From assembly GCA_030539395.1 (NCBI GenBank), contig JAUNSC010000024.1, positions 1 to 54,632 on the forward strand: a stretch of DNA of 54,632 bases, read 5' to 3'. A program made the position numbers and the translations under genes. Source of the stretch: Eubacteriales bacterium. GTDB taxonomy: Bacteria > Bacillota > Clostridia > Lachnospirales > Lachnospiraceae. This document shows positions 15,099 to 23,264 of this stretch, one piece after another. Within the stretch, counting starts at the first letter, position 1, and every line of letters begins with the position of its first letter. A model generated the notes under the pieces. It was given only the letters and a program-made list of their open reading frames with translations. It was not told the DNA's origin and ran no database searches.

Positions 15099-15127
15099 GT
15101 CATCAAATTCAGAAAGGAGTGAGAACA

Positions 15128-15337
15128 ATGGAGCAAATCAAAATAAGCCTTGCGGCGGCGCGAGTCAATGCAAAATTGACACAGGAAGACGTTGCAATGC
15201 GGATGAAAATAGGGAAAAGAACAATAATTAATTGGGAAAAAGGGGTAGTTAAGCCTTCATTTGCTGATTTAAATATGCTTTCACAAATTTATGGAATCCC
15301 AATTGATTATATTTTTTTGCCTAACGAATCCACTTAA
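15128..15337 (+). CDS. Cro-like HTH protein (XRE family)
   Basis: 69 aa from ATG 15128 (AGAAAGGAGTG upstream). A single HTH domain: AARVNAKLTQEDVAMRMKIG, then KRTIINWEKGVVKPSF and LSQIYGIPIDYIFLP. It is the first gene of the lytic transcript and should compete with CI at the palindromic operators. A second exact operator overlaps its stop codon. Confidence 0.8.
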   Translation: MEQIKISLAAARVNAKLTQEDVAMRMKIGKRTIINWEKGVVKPSFADLNMLSQIYGIPIDYIFLPNEST

Positions 15338-15341
15338 AGTG
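15331..15341. promoter_or_regulatory. Second exact operator palindrome CACTTAAAGTG
   Basis: Identical to the site at 15078-15088, overlapping the stop of the Cro-like gene. A TATAAAAT follows at 15343, but no good -35 at the right distance, so it may act as a roadblock or looping site. Confidence 0.6.
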
Positions 15342-15366
15342 ATATAAAATAAGTGAGGTGAGAAAG

Positions 15367-15711
15367 ATGGAAAATACAAAAACTGTCCGACCAAGAGGAA
15401 CGGACAGCGCGAAAGTAATTCAGGTTATTGTTACAGAAGCAGTAAAAGGCCTGGGTACAGATGAGGATTTATGTCGGATAGTAACACAGTATTGGGATTT
15501 TGATGGAAGCCTTTTGGCAGAAGACGATCCTTGTATCACGGAGTCTGTAGAGCAGGGAATTGGTTTCACATACGCAGAATTGACACGTCTTAACACTATG
15601 ATCGGTGCTGCGTTGGCATTTGGAAAAGTTGAGTTCGATGAAATTTCAGAGTCAGTGTATAGAAAAATAGCAGAAGAAATATGCAAGCAAAATGATAAGG
15701 AGGGCACATGA
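15367..15711 (+). CDS. Phage early protein, unknown (114 aa)
   Basis: ATG 15367 with GAGGTGAG upstream. Acidic, predicted helical; DSAKVIQVIVTEAVKGLGTD and TYAELTRLNTMIGAALAFGK are prominent helices. No known domain recognised. Similar proteins occur right after the Cro-like gene in Clostridial phages. Its stop overlaps the next start (ATGA). Confidence 0.65.
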   Translation: MENTKTVRPRGTDSAKVIQVIVTEAVKGLGTDEDLCRIVTQYWDFDGSLLAEDDPCITESVEQGIGFTYAELTRLNTMIGAALAFGKVEFDEISESVYRKIAEEICKQNDKEGT

Positions 15712-15797
15712 ACGATAAGCACTTTATACAAGGATATATGTTTGGAATTATTGTCGGGCTGATTTTTCTTTTGATGCTGATTAGAAGTATTGAATAA
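15708..15797 (+). CDS. Tiny single-span membrane protein (29 aa)
   Basis: ATG overlaps the previous TGA, with AAGGAGGG 4 nt upstream, a strong site. The product has one membrane span (FGIIVGLIFLLMLI) and a short tail RSIE. It converges with and overlaps the minus-strand gene ending at 15781 by 17 nt. Function unknown; small early phage membrane proteins often affect the host envelope. Confidence 0.6.
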   Translation: MNDKHFIQGYMFGIIVGLIFLLMLIRSIE

Positions 15798-16095
15798 GAG
15801 CATTTAGCAATAATCCGGATAGAACAGTAGAGACAATGCCAAATACAAATCCAATAATGCGGTCTTTCCATTTTTCAGTATTAATGATTTGAGCGCTTGC
15901 AGCTTCAATTTGACCACGATCGGTAATCGTGACTATTTTGTTCTTCGTTCGAATGTAGTCATTTGATTCGAGAAGAAAAAGTACACCGTCAATAAGTGTT
16001 TTGTCGTATTTGAGAAAATGAGAGTAGATTTCTGACACGGGAAGTTTTGTTTCCTTATAGATGTATCTTAAGACTTTTATTTCAATAGGCTTCAT
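15781..16095 (-). CDS. Winged-helix protein with C-terminal membrane anchor (104 aa)
   Basis: Residues 1-62 form a small winged-helix domain (VLRYIYKETKLPVSEIYSHF, VLFLLESNDYIRTKN, VTITDRGQIEA). After a linker with WKDRIIGF, a hydrophobic C-terminal span follows (VFGIVSTVLSGLLLNALI). AGAGGGAA lies before the ATG. It is the only minus-strand gene inside the early lytic region, so it may be expressed in the lysogen. A membrane-bound DNA-binding regulator is an inference. Confidence 0.65.
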   Translation of the reverse strand: MKPIEIKVLRYIYKETKLPVSEIYSHFLKYDKTLIDGVLFLLESNDYIRTKNKIVTITDRGQIEAASAQIINTEKWKDRIIGFVFGIVSTVLSGLLLNALIQYF

Positions 16096-16152
16096 AATTA
16101 TTCCCTCTGTAATTTTTAAGAGAATTATATCACAAAGAAAGGATGATGTGAA

Positions 16153-16899
16153 TTGAATGATTTAATTGCAGTAAATTATGAAACTGAGCAACCAACGGTG
16201 TCAGCTAGGGATTTACATGACAGGCTGGACATCAAGAGCAATTTCACAACGTGGTTTGACAGGATGAGCGAATATGGTTTTGAATCCGGAAAAGACTTTT
16301 TTCCAAAAGTGGAAGAAAGTACGGGAGGGCGTCCAGCAACTGATTTTGACGTTTCAGTTGACATGGCCAAACAGATTTGTATGATTCAGCGTACCGATAA
16401 GGGTCGCCAGTATCGCCAGTATTTTCTTGATTTGGAGAAAGCATGGAACACGCCGGAACAGATTATGGCGCGTGCTTTAAAAATGGCGAATAAAGCAGTA
16501 GAGAGTTTAAAAGAGAGGTGTAATTTCCTTGGTTCACAAGTTTCAGAACAACAGAAAGTTATTGCTGAACTCCAGCCAAAAGCAAATTACGTTGACACAA
16601 TCCTGCAGTCTAAATCTCTGGTGCTTACAACGCAGATTGCGAAAGACTATGGAATGGGCGCAAAGGCTTTCAATAAGAAACTTAAAGAACTCGGCATTCA
16701 GTATAAGGTCGGCGGACAGTGGGTGTTGTATTCCAAATATCAAGGATGCGGATATGTCCACAGCAGAACTATCAACATTGTCCGTTCTGATGGCAGACCG
16801 GATGTGGTAATGCAGACGGAATGGACGCAGAAGGGAAGGCTGTTCTTGTACGAGTTATTGAAAAGTAATGGGATTGTGCCAGTGATTGAAAGAGGGTGA
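16153..16899 (+). CDS. Phage antirepressor (AntA/AntB N-terminus, KilAC C-terminus)
   Basis: 248 aa with TTG start; AAAGGATG lies 9 nt upstream. Residues 12-90 match the AntA/AntB domain (VSARDLHDRLDIKSNFTTWF, GFESGKDFFP, VSVDMAKQICMIQRTDKGRQ, YFLDLEKAW). Residues 135-240 match KilAC (LVLTTQIAKDYGMGAKAFNK, TEWTQKGRLFLYELL). Such proteins bind and inactivate CI-type repressors or act in early regulation. Confidence 0.85.
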   Translation: MNDLIAVNYETEQPTVSARDLHDRLDIKSNFTTWFDRMSEYGFESGKDFFPKVEESTGGRPATDFDVSVDMAKQICMIQRTDKGRQYRQYFLDLEKAWNTPEQIMARALKMANKAVESLKERCNFLGSQVSEQQKVIAELQPKANYVDTILQSKSLVLTTQIAKDYGMGAKAFNKKLKELGIQYKVGGQWVLYSKYQGCGYVHSRTINIVRSDGRPDVVMQTEWTQKGRLFLYELLKSNGIVPVIERG

Positions 16900-16903
16900 G
16901 TAC

Positions 16904-17143
16904 ATGCCATTAATTAAAAAAACAGATGAAGAAAGAAGACATGCGCTTCTTGGAGGAAGCATCCGGAAACATATGAACGCAGATCAGGTTACAAAAAAAC
17001 AGATGGGCGCTATAACCGGTATGGCGCCGGAAACTTTTGCACAAAAGACGAATCATCCGGAACGCTTTACATACCCCCAGTTAGTAGCGATGTTTCACAA
17101 ATTAAAATTTACTGATGAAGAAATATTGGAAGTGATGAGATGA
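16904..17143 (+). CDS. Small HTH-like phage protein (79 aa)
   Basis: ATG 16904 with GAGGGTGAG upstream. LLGGSIRKHMNADQVTKKQM and GMAPETFAQKTNHPERFTYP followed by LVAMFHKLKFTDEEILEVM resembles a lambda-repressor-like fold reduced to its DNA-binding core. Likely a DNA-binding accessory factor of the early region. Stop overlaps the next start (ATGA). Confidence 0.65.
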   Translation: MPLIKKTDEERRHALLGGSIRKHMNADQVTKKQMGAITGMAPETFAQKTNHPERFTYPQLVAMFHKLKFTDEEILEVMR

Positions 17144-17469
17144 GAAAATGGCAATATTTACGAACCTATGCTGCAGTCATGACCGGGCTGTTTCTGGGCG
17201 TATCCACAGCAGCAATGATTGGACGGCAGACAGAAATCATAGAAGTTGTCTTCACAGGCATCATGATGTTTGCACTGGGAGCATCCGGATTCATGGCAAT
17301 GACGGAAGGAAGGTTCGGAAGGGTGCAGCTGTACCGGAAAAGAAAGAAGAGAGCATCACAGCCGGTCCGCAGGTTCCAGACATACACTCTGGAGGGAGAG
17401 ATTGTCAGGATACCGGTCAAGGGAGCGCCGGATCTGGTAGAGATCAGGAATGTGGTGGCAAGGAAATAG
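17140..17469 (+). CDS. Two-span membrane protein (109 aa), unknown
   Basis: Two predicted spans (AAVMTGLFLGVSTAAMI and VVFTGIMMFALGASGFMAM) followed by a basic stretch RKRKKRASQPVRR and a short soluble tail. Start overlaps the preceding stop. No family recognised. Confidence 0.6.
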   Translation: MRKWQYLRTYAAVMTGLFLGVSTAAMIGRQTEIIEVVFTGIMMFALGASGFMAMTEGRFGRVQLYRKRKKRASQPVRRFQTYTLEGEIVRIPVKGAPDLVEIRNVVARK

Positions 17470-17490
17470 GCAGAAAGGAGGCAGCAAGCA

Positions 17491-17682
17491 TTGAAGCAAC
17501 CAAAAAAGCCAACGCTGGCGCAGAAGAAAATGATATCAGCGTGTAAACTGGATCCGGATAACTGGAGTGTGATGCTGGAAGATGAATTGTATCTGCATAT
17601 CATCAACAAGGCAACCGGTACTCGGAAGATTCTGGACAGGCAGTTGAAAAAGTGTATTAACACGCAAAGAAAAAAGCCCTGA
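17491..17682 (+). CDS. DUF6906-type small phage protein (63 aa)
   Basis: TTG start with AAGGAGG upstream. MKQPKKPTLAQKKMISACKL, then DPDNWSVMLEDE and an ending with HIINKATGTRKILDR, fits the DUF6906 pattern (K.PT..QK..I...GL.P.NW.V). Function unknown; common in phages and plasmids of Clostridia. Its stop lies inside the hairpin at 17676-17703. Confidence 0.7.
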   Translation: MKQPKKPTLAQKKMISACKLDPDNWSVMLEDELYLHIINKATGTRKILDRQLKKCINTQRKKP

Positions 17683-17703
17683 GCCAACCAAAGCAATCAG
17701 GGC
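17676..17703 (-). terminator. Minus-strand intrinsic terminator
   Basis: GCCCTGA (17676-17682) pairs perfectly with TCAGGGC (17697-17703). A-run precedes on the plus strand, so U-run follows only for minus-strand transcription. It would stop antisense transcripts entering the early genes. Confidence 0.55.
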
Positions 17704-17753
17704 ATAGAAAATATCTACGAGGTCATTATAGACCAGAAATGGAGGAAACGCAA

Positions 17754-18398
17754 ATGAATTTACAGGAAAATGAAATTATTCAAAACAATCAGGTATCTAT
17801 TATCGGGGAGATCGTATCCGAATTTGTATTCAGCCACGAGGTTTTCGGAGAGGGCTTCTATCTGGTGGAGGTAATGGTAAAACGCCTTTCCGAGTCCTCA
17901 GACTGTATTCCGATCATGATTTCGGAGCGCCTTATCGATGTGACACAGGACTACCGGGGACAATTTATCCGTGTTACAGGGCAGTTCCGTTCCTATAACC
18001 GTCACGAGGAGAAGAAAAATCGTCTGGTCCTTTCGGTATTTGCCAGGGAGGTGGCGTTTACCGAGGAGGAGAATGACAAGGTGAAGACAAACCAGATCTT
18101 TCTGGACGGTTATATCTGCAAGAGCCCGGTATACCGCAAGACACCGCTGGGCAGGGAGATCTCCGATATGCTGGTGGCAGTGAACCGGCCCTACGGGAAA
18201 TCGGACTATATTCCATGTATCTGCTGGGGCAGAAACGCACGGTTTACTTCAACCTTTGAGGTTGGCGGACGCGTTCAGATCTGGGGAAGGATCCAGAGCA
18301 GGGAGTATGTAAAGAAGATCGACGATGATATCACACAGAAACGGGTCACCTATGAGGTTTCAGTCAGTAAGTTGGAGGTATTAGACAATGAGGATTAA
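17754..18398 (+). CDS. Single-stranded DNA-binding protein with two OB folds
   Basis: 214 aa from ATG 17754 (GGAGG upstream). Two SSB-like halves: residues about 10-105 (NQVSIIGEIVSEFVFSHEVF, DVTQDYRGQFIRVTGQFRSY) and 110-214 (FLDGYICKSPVYRKTPLGRE, DYIPCICWGRNARFTSTFEV, RVQIWGRIQSREY). This tandem OB form looks like the second SSB found on Lachnospiraceae chromosomes, so the phage may have captured a host gene. It heads the recombination block, and its end overlaps the ATPase gene by 11 nt. Confidence 0.75.
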   Translation: MNLQENEIIQNNQVSIIGEIVSEFVFSHEVFGEGFYLVEVMVKRLSESSDCIPIMISERLIDVTQDYRGQFIRVTGQFRSYNRHEEKKNRLVLSVFAREVAFTEEENDKVKTNQIFLDGYICKSPVYRKTPLGREISDMLVAVNRPYGKSDYIPCICWGRNARFTSTFEVGGRVQIWGRIQSREYVKKIDDDITQKRVTYEVSVSKLEVLDNED

Positions 18399-20316
18399 AT
18401 TAAACAAGTTAAAAATTGAGAATTTCAAGGGTTGCCGGGAACGCAGTATTGATTTCGGAAATACAACAGATATTTTCGGTGCAAATGCCTCCGGCAAGAC
18501 CACTATCATGGATGCTTTTATGTGGTTGCTGTTTGATAAGGATAGTACCGGGGCTACCAAGTTTAATATCCGCCCATTGGATGAAGATGGCAAGACCATT
18601 GATAACGTAGAGATTTTGGTGGAGGCAGTTCTGGACATTGATGGGACCGAACTCACTCTCCAGAAAGTCCAGAAACAGAATTGGGTAAAGAAGCGCGGGA
18701 CTGATACGGTTGCGCTGCAGGGCAATGTCAATACATATGAGATTGATTCCTTCCCGGCATCAGAAAAGGAATTTAAGGAGAAGATCGCCAACATTATCCC
18801 GGAGGACTTATTCAAGCTTCTTTCAGATCCGCGGGCATTCGCAGTGTTGCCATGGAAAAAGCAGAGAGAGATCCTGATGAAATTCATTTCCGAGATTACG
18901 GATGCGGATGTGTTGGCAGCGGATGTTGATACATATGCACCAATCGCTGATGAAGTACAGGCCGCCGGGGTCGAGAAAGCTATTGAAAAAGCCAAGAAAG
19001 CTATGGCGAAACTGAAAGATCGTCAAAAGGAGCTTCCCGCCAGAATAGATGAAGCAAGTAAATCCCTCGTTCAGATTCCCGAGCTGGCTGACTTGGAATT
19101 ACAGCGTAATGCCCTTAATGAGCAACTGGAAGAAACAAAGAAGCAGCGTGATGATATGTCGGAGGCTTACAAGGCAGTTGAGGATATCCGCGGTGAAATC
19201 CTCCAGATAAAACTGGATATGAGTGGCATTGCACAGACCGCTGATAATAAACTGCGGCAGGAGCAGCGCGAGGCCAGAGCTGCCTATGATGCGGCAAATG
19301 ACGAATCTGACAGATTGTATAGGGCGCGCAAACAAAAAGAAACGAAACTCGATTCTATGAAAGCTGAGCTGGAAGAAAAGGGAGCAAAACTGCTGGAGGT
19401 TAAGCAGGAATATACAGAGGTTTGCGCTTGGGCTATGTCAGCAGAAGACACTTTATGTCCAAGATGTGGACAGGAGATGCCGGCGGACAAGCTGCCGGAG
19501 ATTAGGGCTGGATTTGAAAGCCGCAAAAAAGCCCGCTTGGATAAGATTGCCGTTACCGGTAATGCGCTGGCTGCGGAAATTAAGGAGCTAAAGGCCCAAA
19601 TCCCCGAAGCTGAATCAGAATTGGCAGAACTGAAAGCGGCATGGACAGCCAAAGCAGGCGAATCCAGTAAGGCGTATGAGTATATGAACGGCTTGCTAAC
19701 AGAAGTTGATTTGTCTACCAATCAGGAATACCAGGCATTGCAGGGAAAACTCTCTGCGTTGGAGCTGCAGCTTGGCAATATGGACACTGGCGAAAGTGTC
19801 AAGCAGCAGTTGTCTATTCGGGAAAGAGGTATCCAGGAGGAACTGGATGCGGTTAATGAACAGTTTGGAATGATGAAAGTGAACGAGCGGACGCAGGAAA
19901 AGATTGAGATACTAAAAGCCGAGCAGAAAGAAATCGGGCAGCAGGTTGCGGATCAGGAGAAAAAGATTTTCCTTCTGGAGCAGTTCTCTCGGGCAAAGAT
20001 GGAGATGCTGTCGAGCAAGATTAATGGGCAGTTCCAGATGGTTAACTTCAAATTGTTTGAAAAGCAAATCAACGGTGGCATGAAAGATACCTGTGAAATG
20101 ACGGTTGATGGTGTGCCCTACAGTTCGTTGAACAGCGCCGCCAAGATGCAGGCCGGGCTTGATGTGATTTGCGCGCTTTCGGGGCTCTATGGCGTGAGTG
20201 TCCCGGTATGGCTGGATAATAGAGAGAGCGTGAGCGAGATTCCTGTGGTTGATGGGCAGATTATTAACCTGTTTGTGAGTCCGGCAGATAAAGAATTGAG
20301 AGTGGAGGTGGCGTGA
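18388..20316 (+). CDS. SbcC/RecF-like ATPase with coiled coil (642 aa)
   Basis: SMC-like recombination ATPase. Walker A GANASGKTT at residues 31-39 after KLKIENFKGCRERSIDFG. Long coiled coils run from about 190 to 350 and 370 to 540, joined by a single CPRCGQEMP zinc-hook-like motif near residue 357. The C-terminal head has SLNSAAKMQAGLDVICALSG (signature-like) and VPVWLDNRES at the Walker B position, with Asp-Asn-Arg-Glu where SbcC has Asp-Glu. It sits with RecT-like, nuclease and SSB genes and probably processes DNA ends for annealing. Confidence 0.8.
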   Translation: MRIKLNKLKIENFKGCRERSIDFGNTTDIFGANASGKTTIMDAFMWLLFDKDSTGATKFNIRPLDEDGKTIDNVEILVEAVLDIDGTELTLQKVQKQNWVKKRGTDTVALQGNVNTYEIDSFPASEKEFKEKIANIIPEDLFKLLSDPRAFAVLPWKKQREILMKFISEITDADVLAADVDTYAPIADEVQAAGVEKAIEKAKKAMAKLKDRQKELPARIDEASKSLVQIPELADLELQRNALNEQLEETKKQRDDMSEAYKAVEDIRGEILQIKLDMSGIAQTADNKLRQEQREARAAYDAANDESDRLYRARKQKETKLDSMKAELEEKGAKLLEVKQEYTEVCAWAMSAEDTLCPRCGQEMPADKLPEIRAGFESRKKARLDKIAVTGNALAAEIKELKAQIPEAESELAELKAAWTAKAGESSKAYEYMNGLLTEVDLSTNQEYQALQGKLSALELQLGNMDTGESVKQQLSIRERGIQEELDAVNEQFGMMKVNERTQEKIEILKAEQKEIGQQVADQEKKIFLLEQFSRAKMEMLSSKINGQFQMVNFKLFEKQINGGMKDTCEMTVDGVPYSSLNSAAKMQAGLDVICALSGLYGVSVPVWLDNRESVSEIPVVDGQIINLFVSPADKELRVEVA

Positions 20317-21023
20317 TGAAACAGGTAATTACAGAAGAAATGAAAATTCATGAGGAATGGTATAAAGAAGCGGCTGATATGACAATGGAAAAGTTACCTG
20401 AATTCCTGCGGCATCTGACTGAAGATTATCAGCATGACTATGGTACAATCTGTCATGCGCTGTCTGCTGGCGCAGTAGCAACAGCATGGGCGATGGATAA
20501 GACTCCGTGTGCTGGAATTACAGGGTTTCAGGCTGGTTTCGTGATGTGGGGTTTTATTCAACATTGGCAGTATCCTCATAATTGCTGTGGCTTGAGATTG
20601 CTGGATATGGATAATCTGCTATATCCGCAATATGAGGATAAATTTCATACGATTTCAAGGGATACATGGGAAAAGGTTCAGAAAGAAGCGGCAGAGCGAA
20701 TTGCTGAAAGCAGAAGACAGCATGAAAATTATTTACTCAAAATGGAGCAATACAAAAAAGAAATGGAACAATTCCTGGTTAACGTGAAGCAATTTGAATT
20801 ACAACACCCGGAATATCCCAAATATGAAGATAATCCTGAATTTTATCAGCATCTTGGTGCAGGGACAGTTGAACAACACGAGGAGTATCAGAAAAAGGTT
20901 GAAAGCGGATTTTTGTTTGAACCCCGTAAACCATATGATACTTCCGCTCATGCCGCAGTAATGCAGCATTGGAAAGACATTGTAGATGGAAAGATTCCTT
21001 TTGGATTGAGATTGGAGGATTAA
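20316..21023 (+). CDS. Phage protein, unknown (235 aa), recombination block
   Basis: ATG 20316 overlaps the TGA of the ATPase gene; GGAGGTGG lies upstream. The N-terminal half contains MTMEKLPEFLRHLTEDYQHD, GTICHALSAGAVATAWAMDK and GFQAGFVMWGFIQHW, a motif set seen in phage and plasmid proteins of Clostridia with no assigned role. A middle coiled coil (AAERIAESRRQHENYLLKME) follows. No catalytic motif recognised. Confidence 0.65.
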   Translation: MKQVITEEMKIHEEWYKEAADMTMEKLPEFLRHLTEDYQHDYGTICHALSAGAVATAWAMDKTPCAGITGFQAGFVMWGFIQHWQYPHNCCGLRLLDMDNLLYPQYEDKFHTISRDTWEKVQKEAAERIAESRRQHENYLLKMEQYKKEMEQFLVNVKQFELQHPEYPKYEDNPEFYQHLGAGTVEQHEEYQKKVESGFLFEPRKPYDTSAHAAVMQHWKDIVDGKIPFGLRLED

Positions 21024-21025
21024 TC

Positions 21026-21625
21026 ATGCAGATTATCAAAGTGAGATTTTTAAAAGAGGACAAGCCTACTGGCAAGGAATATACCTATTATTCCCTGGTG
21101 GCAGTAACTCCCGGCGATGCCGTCCAGATTAACAGCAGTGCAAAGGGTATTGTCACGGAAGTTGATGTGCCGGAGGAGGAGATTGCGGCGTACCGGGATA
21201 AGGTCAAGACCATTGTGGGGCTGGTAGAAAACAAGTATGGGGTGATTGAAAGGACAATCACTCTTGACGATTTCATTGGAAAAACTTTTGTAAAAGTCGA
21301 AAACATCAATGATGAAGAATTGATTTTTACTCTGACAGATGGAACGCAATACGTTTTTTATCACGAACAGGATTGCTGTGAAAGCGTAACCATCGAAGAT
21401 ATTTGCGGTAATCTTTCCGATTTGGAAAACAGTCCGATTACGCTTGCAGAAGAATATTGTCATGAGCGGGTAGATGAAAGTGGCTGGGGAGACGGCGCAA
21501 CTTACACATTTTATAAATTTGCGACAGTCAAAGGTTATGTCACTGTTCGCTGGTATGGATGTTCCAATGGGTATTACAGCGAAAGCGTAGATTTTAAAAT
21601 TAAGGAGGTATCGCCCCGTGAATGA
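21026..21625 (+). CDS. Phage protein with C-terminal DUF7448-like domain (199 aa)
   Basis: ATG 21026 with TTGGAGGAT upstream. Residues 1-70 form a small phage domain (MQIIKVRFLKEDKPTGKEYT, SLVAVTPGDAVQ, KGIVTEVDVPEEEI). Residues about 80-199 match DUF7448: DDFIGKTFVKVENIND, YVFYHEQDCCESVTIEDICG and VTVRWYGCSNGYYSESVDF. DUF7448 proteins are usually stand-alone, so this is a fusion. Function unknown. Confidence 0.65.
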   Translation: MQIIKVRFLKEDKPTGKEYTYYSLVAVTPGDAVQINSSAKGIVTEVDVPEEEIAAYRDKVKTIVGLVENKYGVIERTITLDDFIGKTFVKVENINDEELIFTLTDGTQYVFYHEQDCCESVTIEDICGNLSDLENSPITLAEEYCHERVDESGWGDGATYTFYKFATVKGYVTVRWYGCSNGYYSESVDFKIKEVSPRE

Positions 21626-21767
21626 GAATCAGTGTTGCGGTACCTGCGCTTACCACAAGCCATTTGCCGGAGAGTTTGGTTGTGACAACGAGGATTCCGA
21701 GGCTTACGGACTGGAGACACAGTGGGATGATTATTGTGAGGAATACGAAGAAAGGGAGGATAAGTAA
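21618..21767 (+). CDS. Cysteine-rich small protein (49 aa)
   Basis: GTG start with AAGGAGG 9 nt upstream, overlapping the previous gene by 8 nt. The product NENQCCGTCAYHKPFAGEFG then CDN and DDYCEEYEE has five Cys and one His that could bind zinc. Small zinc proteins of this wording are common in Clostridial phages. Function unknown. Confidence 0.65.
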   Translation: MNENQCCGTCAYHKPFAGEFGCDNEDSEAYGLETQWDDYCEEYEEREDK

Positions 21768-21907
21768 TGGTAGAAGAAATTATGGAAATTTGCCATGAAG
21801 CATTAAAAGAGGCGGGGTATGAAACCTATGGATATTCCGAGACATATCAGCATTTTACTGTGAGGACAGATGAGGAAGACATTGTGGTTGATTTTAGAGA
21901 AGATTAG
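21767..21907 (+). CDS. Small acidic phage protein (46 aa)
   Basis: ATG overlaps the preceding stop (TAATG) with GGGAGG upstream. Sequence starts MVEEIMEICHEALKEAGYET and ends in an acidic strand (DIVVDFRED). No family recognised. Confidence 0.6.
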   Translation: MVEEIMEICHEALKEAGYETYGYSETYQHFTVRTDEEDIVVDFRED

Positions 21908-21925
21908 AAAGAGAGGGCAAATAAT

Positions 21926-22699
21926 ATGGCAGCAAATACAGCAGTAGTAACAACAAATAATAACGCATTAAGCATTTTCAGTAACGGTGAATCCTGGGAA
22001 TTGGCAACGAAAATGGCGGCCAGTCTGGCAAAATCCACGATTGTTCCGAAGGACTTCCAGAACAACGCCAACAACGCCCTAATCGCAATTGAATTATCCA
22101 ACCGTCTTCAGACAAGCCCGCTGATGGTTATGCAGAATCTCTATGTGGTATATGGCAGGCCTTCATGGTCGGCACAGTACATGATCGCTATGATCAACGG
22201 TTCTGGCAAGTACGATATGGAGCTGCAGTTTGAAGAGAAGACCGATAAGGACGGTAAGCCTTTTTCCTGCCAGTGTTGGACGGAAAGAGCGGGCCGGAAG
22301 GTTACTGGTCCGGTAATTGATATGGATATGGCAAAGGCCGAGGGATGGGTTGATAAGAACGGAAGTAAGTGGAAAACGATGCCGCAGATCATGCTTCGGT
22401 ATCGCGCAGCGTCATTCTTTGGTCGGATGAATTGCCCGGAACTGACAATGGGAATCTATACCAGGGAAGAGGTTGTAGAGCTGGGACCGGATGAATATTC
22501 AATTCATGATGTTGAAACACAGGTGCAGCAGGATATCGCCCGGAACGCAAATTCCGTTCCATTCCCGGGGACGGTGCAGAATCCGACAGAATCTAAGCCA
22601 GAGCCGTCAACACAGAAAGGACCTTCCGCTACTCCCGAGAGAGCAAACGGTGATGAGGTTGTGGAAGACGATGAAGTGCCGGATTTTATGAAAGGATAA
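21926..22699 (+). CDS. RecT-like single-strand annealing protein
   Basis: 257 aa. FQNNANNALIAIELSNRLQT then SPLMVMQNLYVVYGRPSWSA and AQYMIAMINGSGKYD form the fold and substrate region seen in RecT-type annealing proteins, with MLRYRAASFFGRMNCPELTM further on. The C-terminal 60 residues are acidic and disordered (ends EDDEVPDFMKG), like many annealing proteins that contact SSB or nuclease. Partner genes here are the SbcC-like ATPase, a metallo-beta-lactamase nuclease and SSB, a standard phage recombination set. Exact subfamily not settled. Confidence 0.7.
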   Translation: MAANTAVVTTNNNALSIFSNGESWELATKMAASLAKSTIVPKDFQNNANNALIAIELSNRLQTSPLMVMQNLYVVYGRPSWSAQYMIAMINGSGKYDMELQFEEKTDKDGKPFSCQCWTERAGRKVTGPVIDMDMAKAEGWVDKNGSKWKTMPQIMLRYRAASFFGRMNCPELTMGIYTREEVVELGPDEYSIHDVETQVQQDIARNANSVPFPGTVQNPTESKPEPSTQKGPSATPERANGDEVVEDDEVPDFMKG

Positions 22700-22703
22700 T
22701 GCC

Positions 22704-22805
22704 ATGTTCAGAGGGATAATAGACGGAGTTACATATTATTCATGGAGAGCCTACAAACAGGCTTTCCGTGAGAAAAAGGAGCGCGAGAGGAATGAGAGTA
22801 ATTAG
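22704..22805 (+). CDS. Very small basic protein (33 aa)
   Basis: ATG 22704 with AAAGGA 8 nt upstream. MFRGIIDGVTYYSWRAYKQA followed by a charged helix FREKKERERNESN. It overlaps the next start. Could be a real micro-protein or just the leader of the next gene. Confidence 0.5.
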   Translation: MFRGIIDGVTYYSWRAYKQAFREKKERERNESN

Positions 22806-23064
22806 TCAGGACGGGCTTGTTGATGTGCCATATGAAATGACAGTATTTCGTGTTGTTGGAGAAGATGTGCGGATGAATATGGCGGGAGATACTGGAAAGG
22901 GTAGCGTTATGGCTCAGTATTCTACGCAGGAGAAAGCATCATGTGTTATGGAAAAATTAAGGGAACATTTTGACATTCTAATGGAGGAACGAGTAACTTC
23001 CGAAAAATGCACAACTGTCTTTTCATATTTTCAATTTCCGGAAGATGATGAGGTGGAAGTATGA
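22792..23064 (+). CDS. Conserved phage protein (90 aa), unknown
   Basis: ATG 22792 with GAGAGGA upstream. MRVISQDGLVDVPYEMTVFR and the ending YFQFPEDDEVEV are the fixed ends of a family often seen in Lachnospiraceae phages; AQYSTQEKASCVMEKLREHF lies in the middle. Function unknown. Confidence 0.7.
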   Translation: MRVISQDGLVDVPYEMTVFRVVGEDVRMNMAGDTGKGSVMAQYSTQEKASCVMEKLREHFDILMEERVTSEKCTTVFSYFQFPEDDEVEV

Positions 23065-23264
23065 AGAGCGTAAGAGAAATAATTGACAGTTTAGACGGAG
23101 ACGAACTTTGCAGGTATTGTCAGCATAGCCCCTACTGCGATAGAGATGTACGCCCGTCTGGTAGTGGAGAACCTATATTTCCGCCGTGTGCAGATGGGTT
23201 GGATGAAAGAGACTTCGATTTGGACGCCTATCTGGCAGATTTGGAGAATGAAGATGAAACTTAA
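23061..23264 (+). CDS. Cysteine-rich small phage protein (67 aa)
   Basis: Start overlaps the preceding stop (ATGA). Cys pattern ELCRYCQHSPYCDRD ... PPCADG suggests one zinc site; the tail is acidic (LDAYLADLENEDET). Overlaps the nuclease gene by 11 nt. Function unknown. Confidence 0.65.
   Translation: MKSVREIIDSLDGDELCRYCQHSPYCDRDVRPSGSGEPIFPPCADGLDERDFDLDAYLADLENEDET

Noticed and set aside
15343-15348. Promoter at TATAAA after the Cro-like gene
   Set aside because: Nearest -35-like TTGCCT is 20 nt away; too far.
17166-17696. 176-codon minus-strand frame
   Set aside because: Antisense to two plus-strand genes with good ribosome sites; no site of its own and composition of a shadow frame.
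18381-18995. 204-codon minus-strand frame under the SbcC-like gene
   Set aside because: Low-information Ser/Leu-rich mirror of a well-supported ATPase gene.
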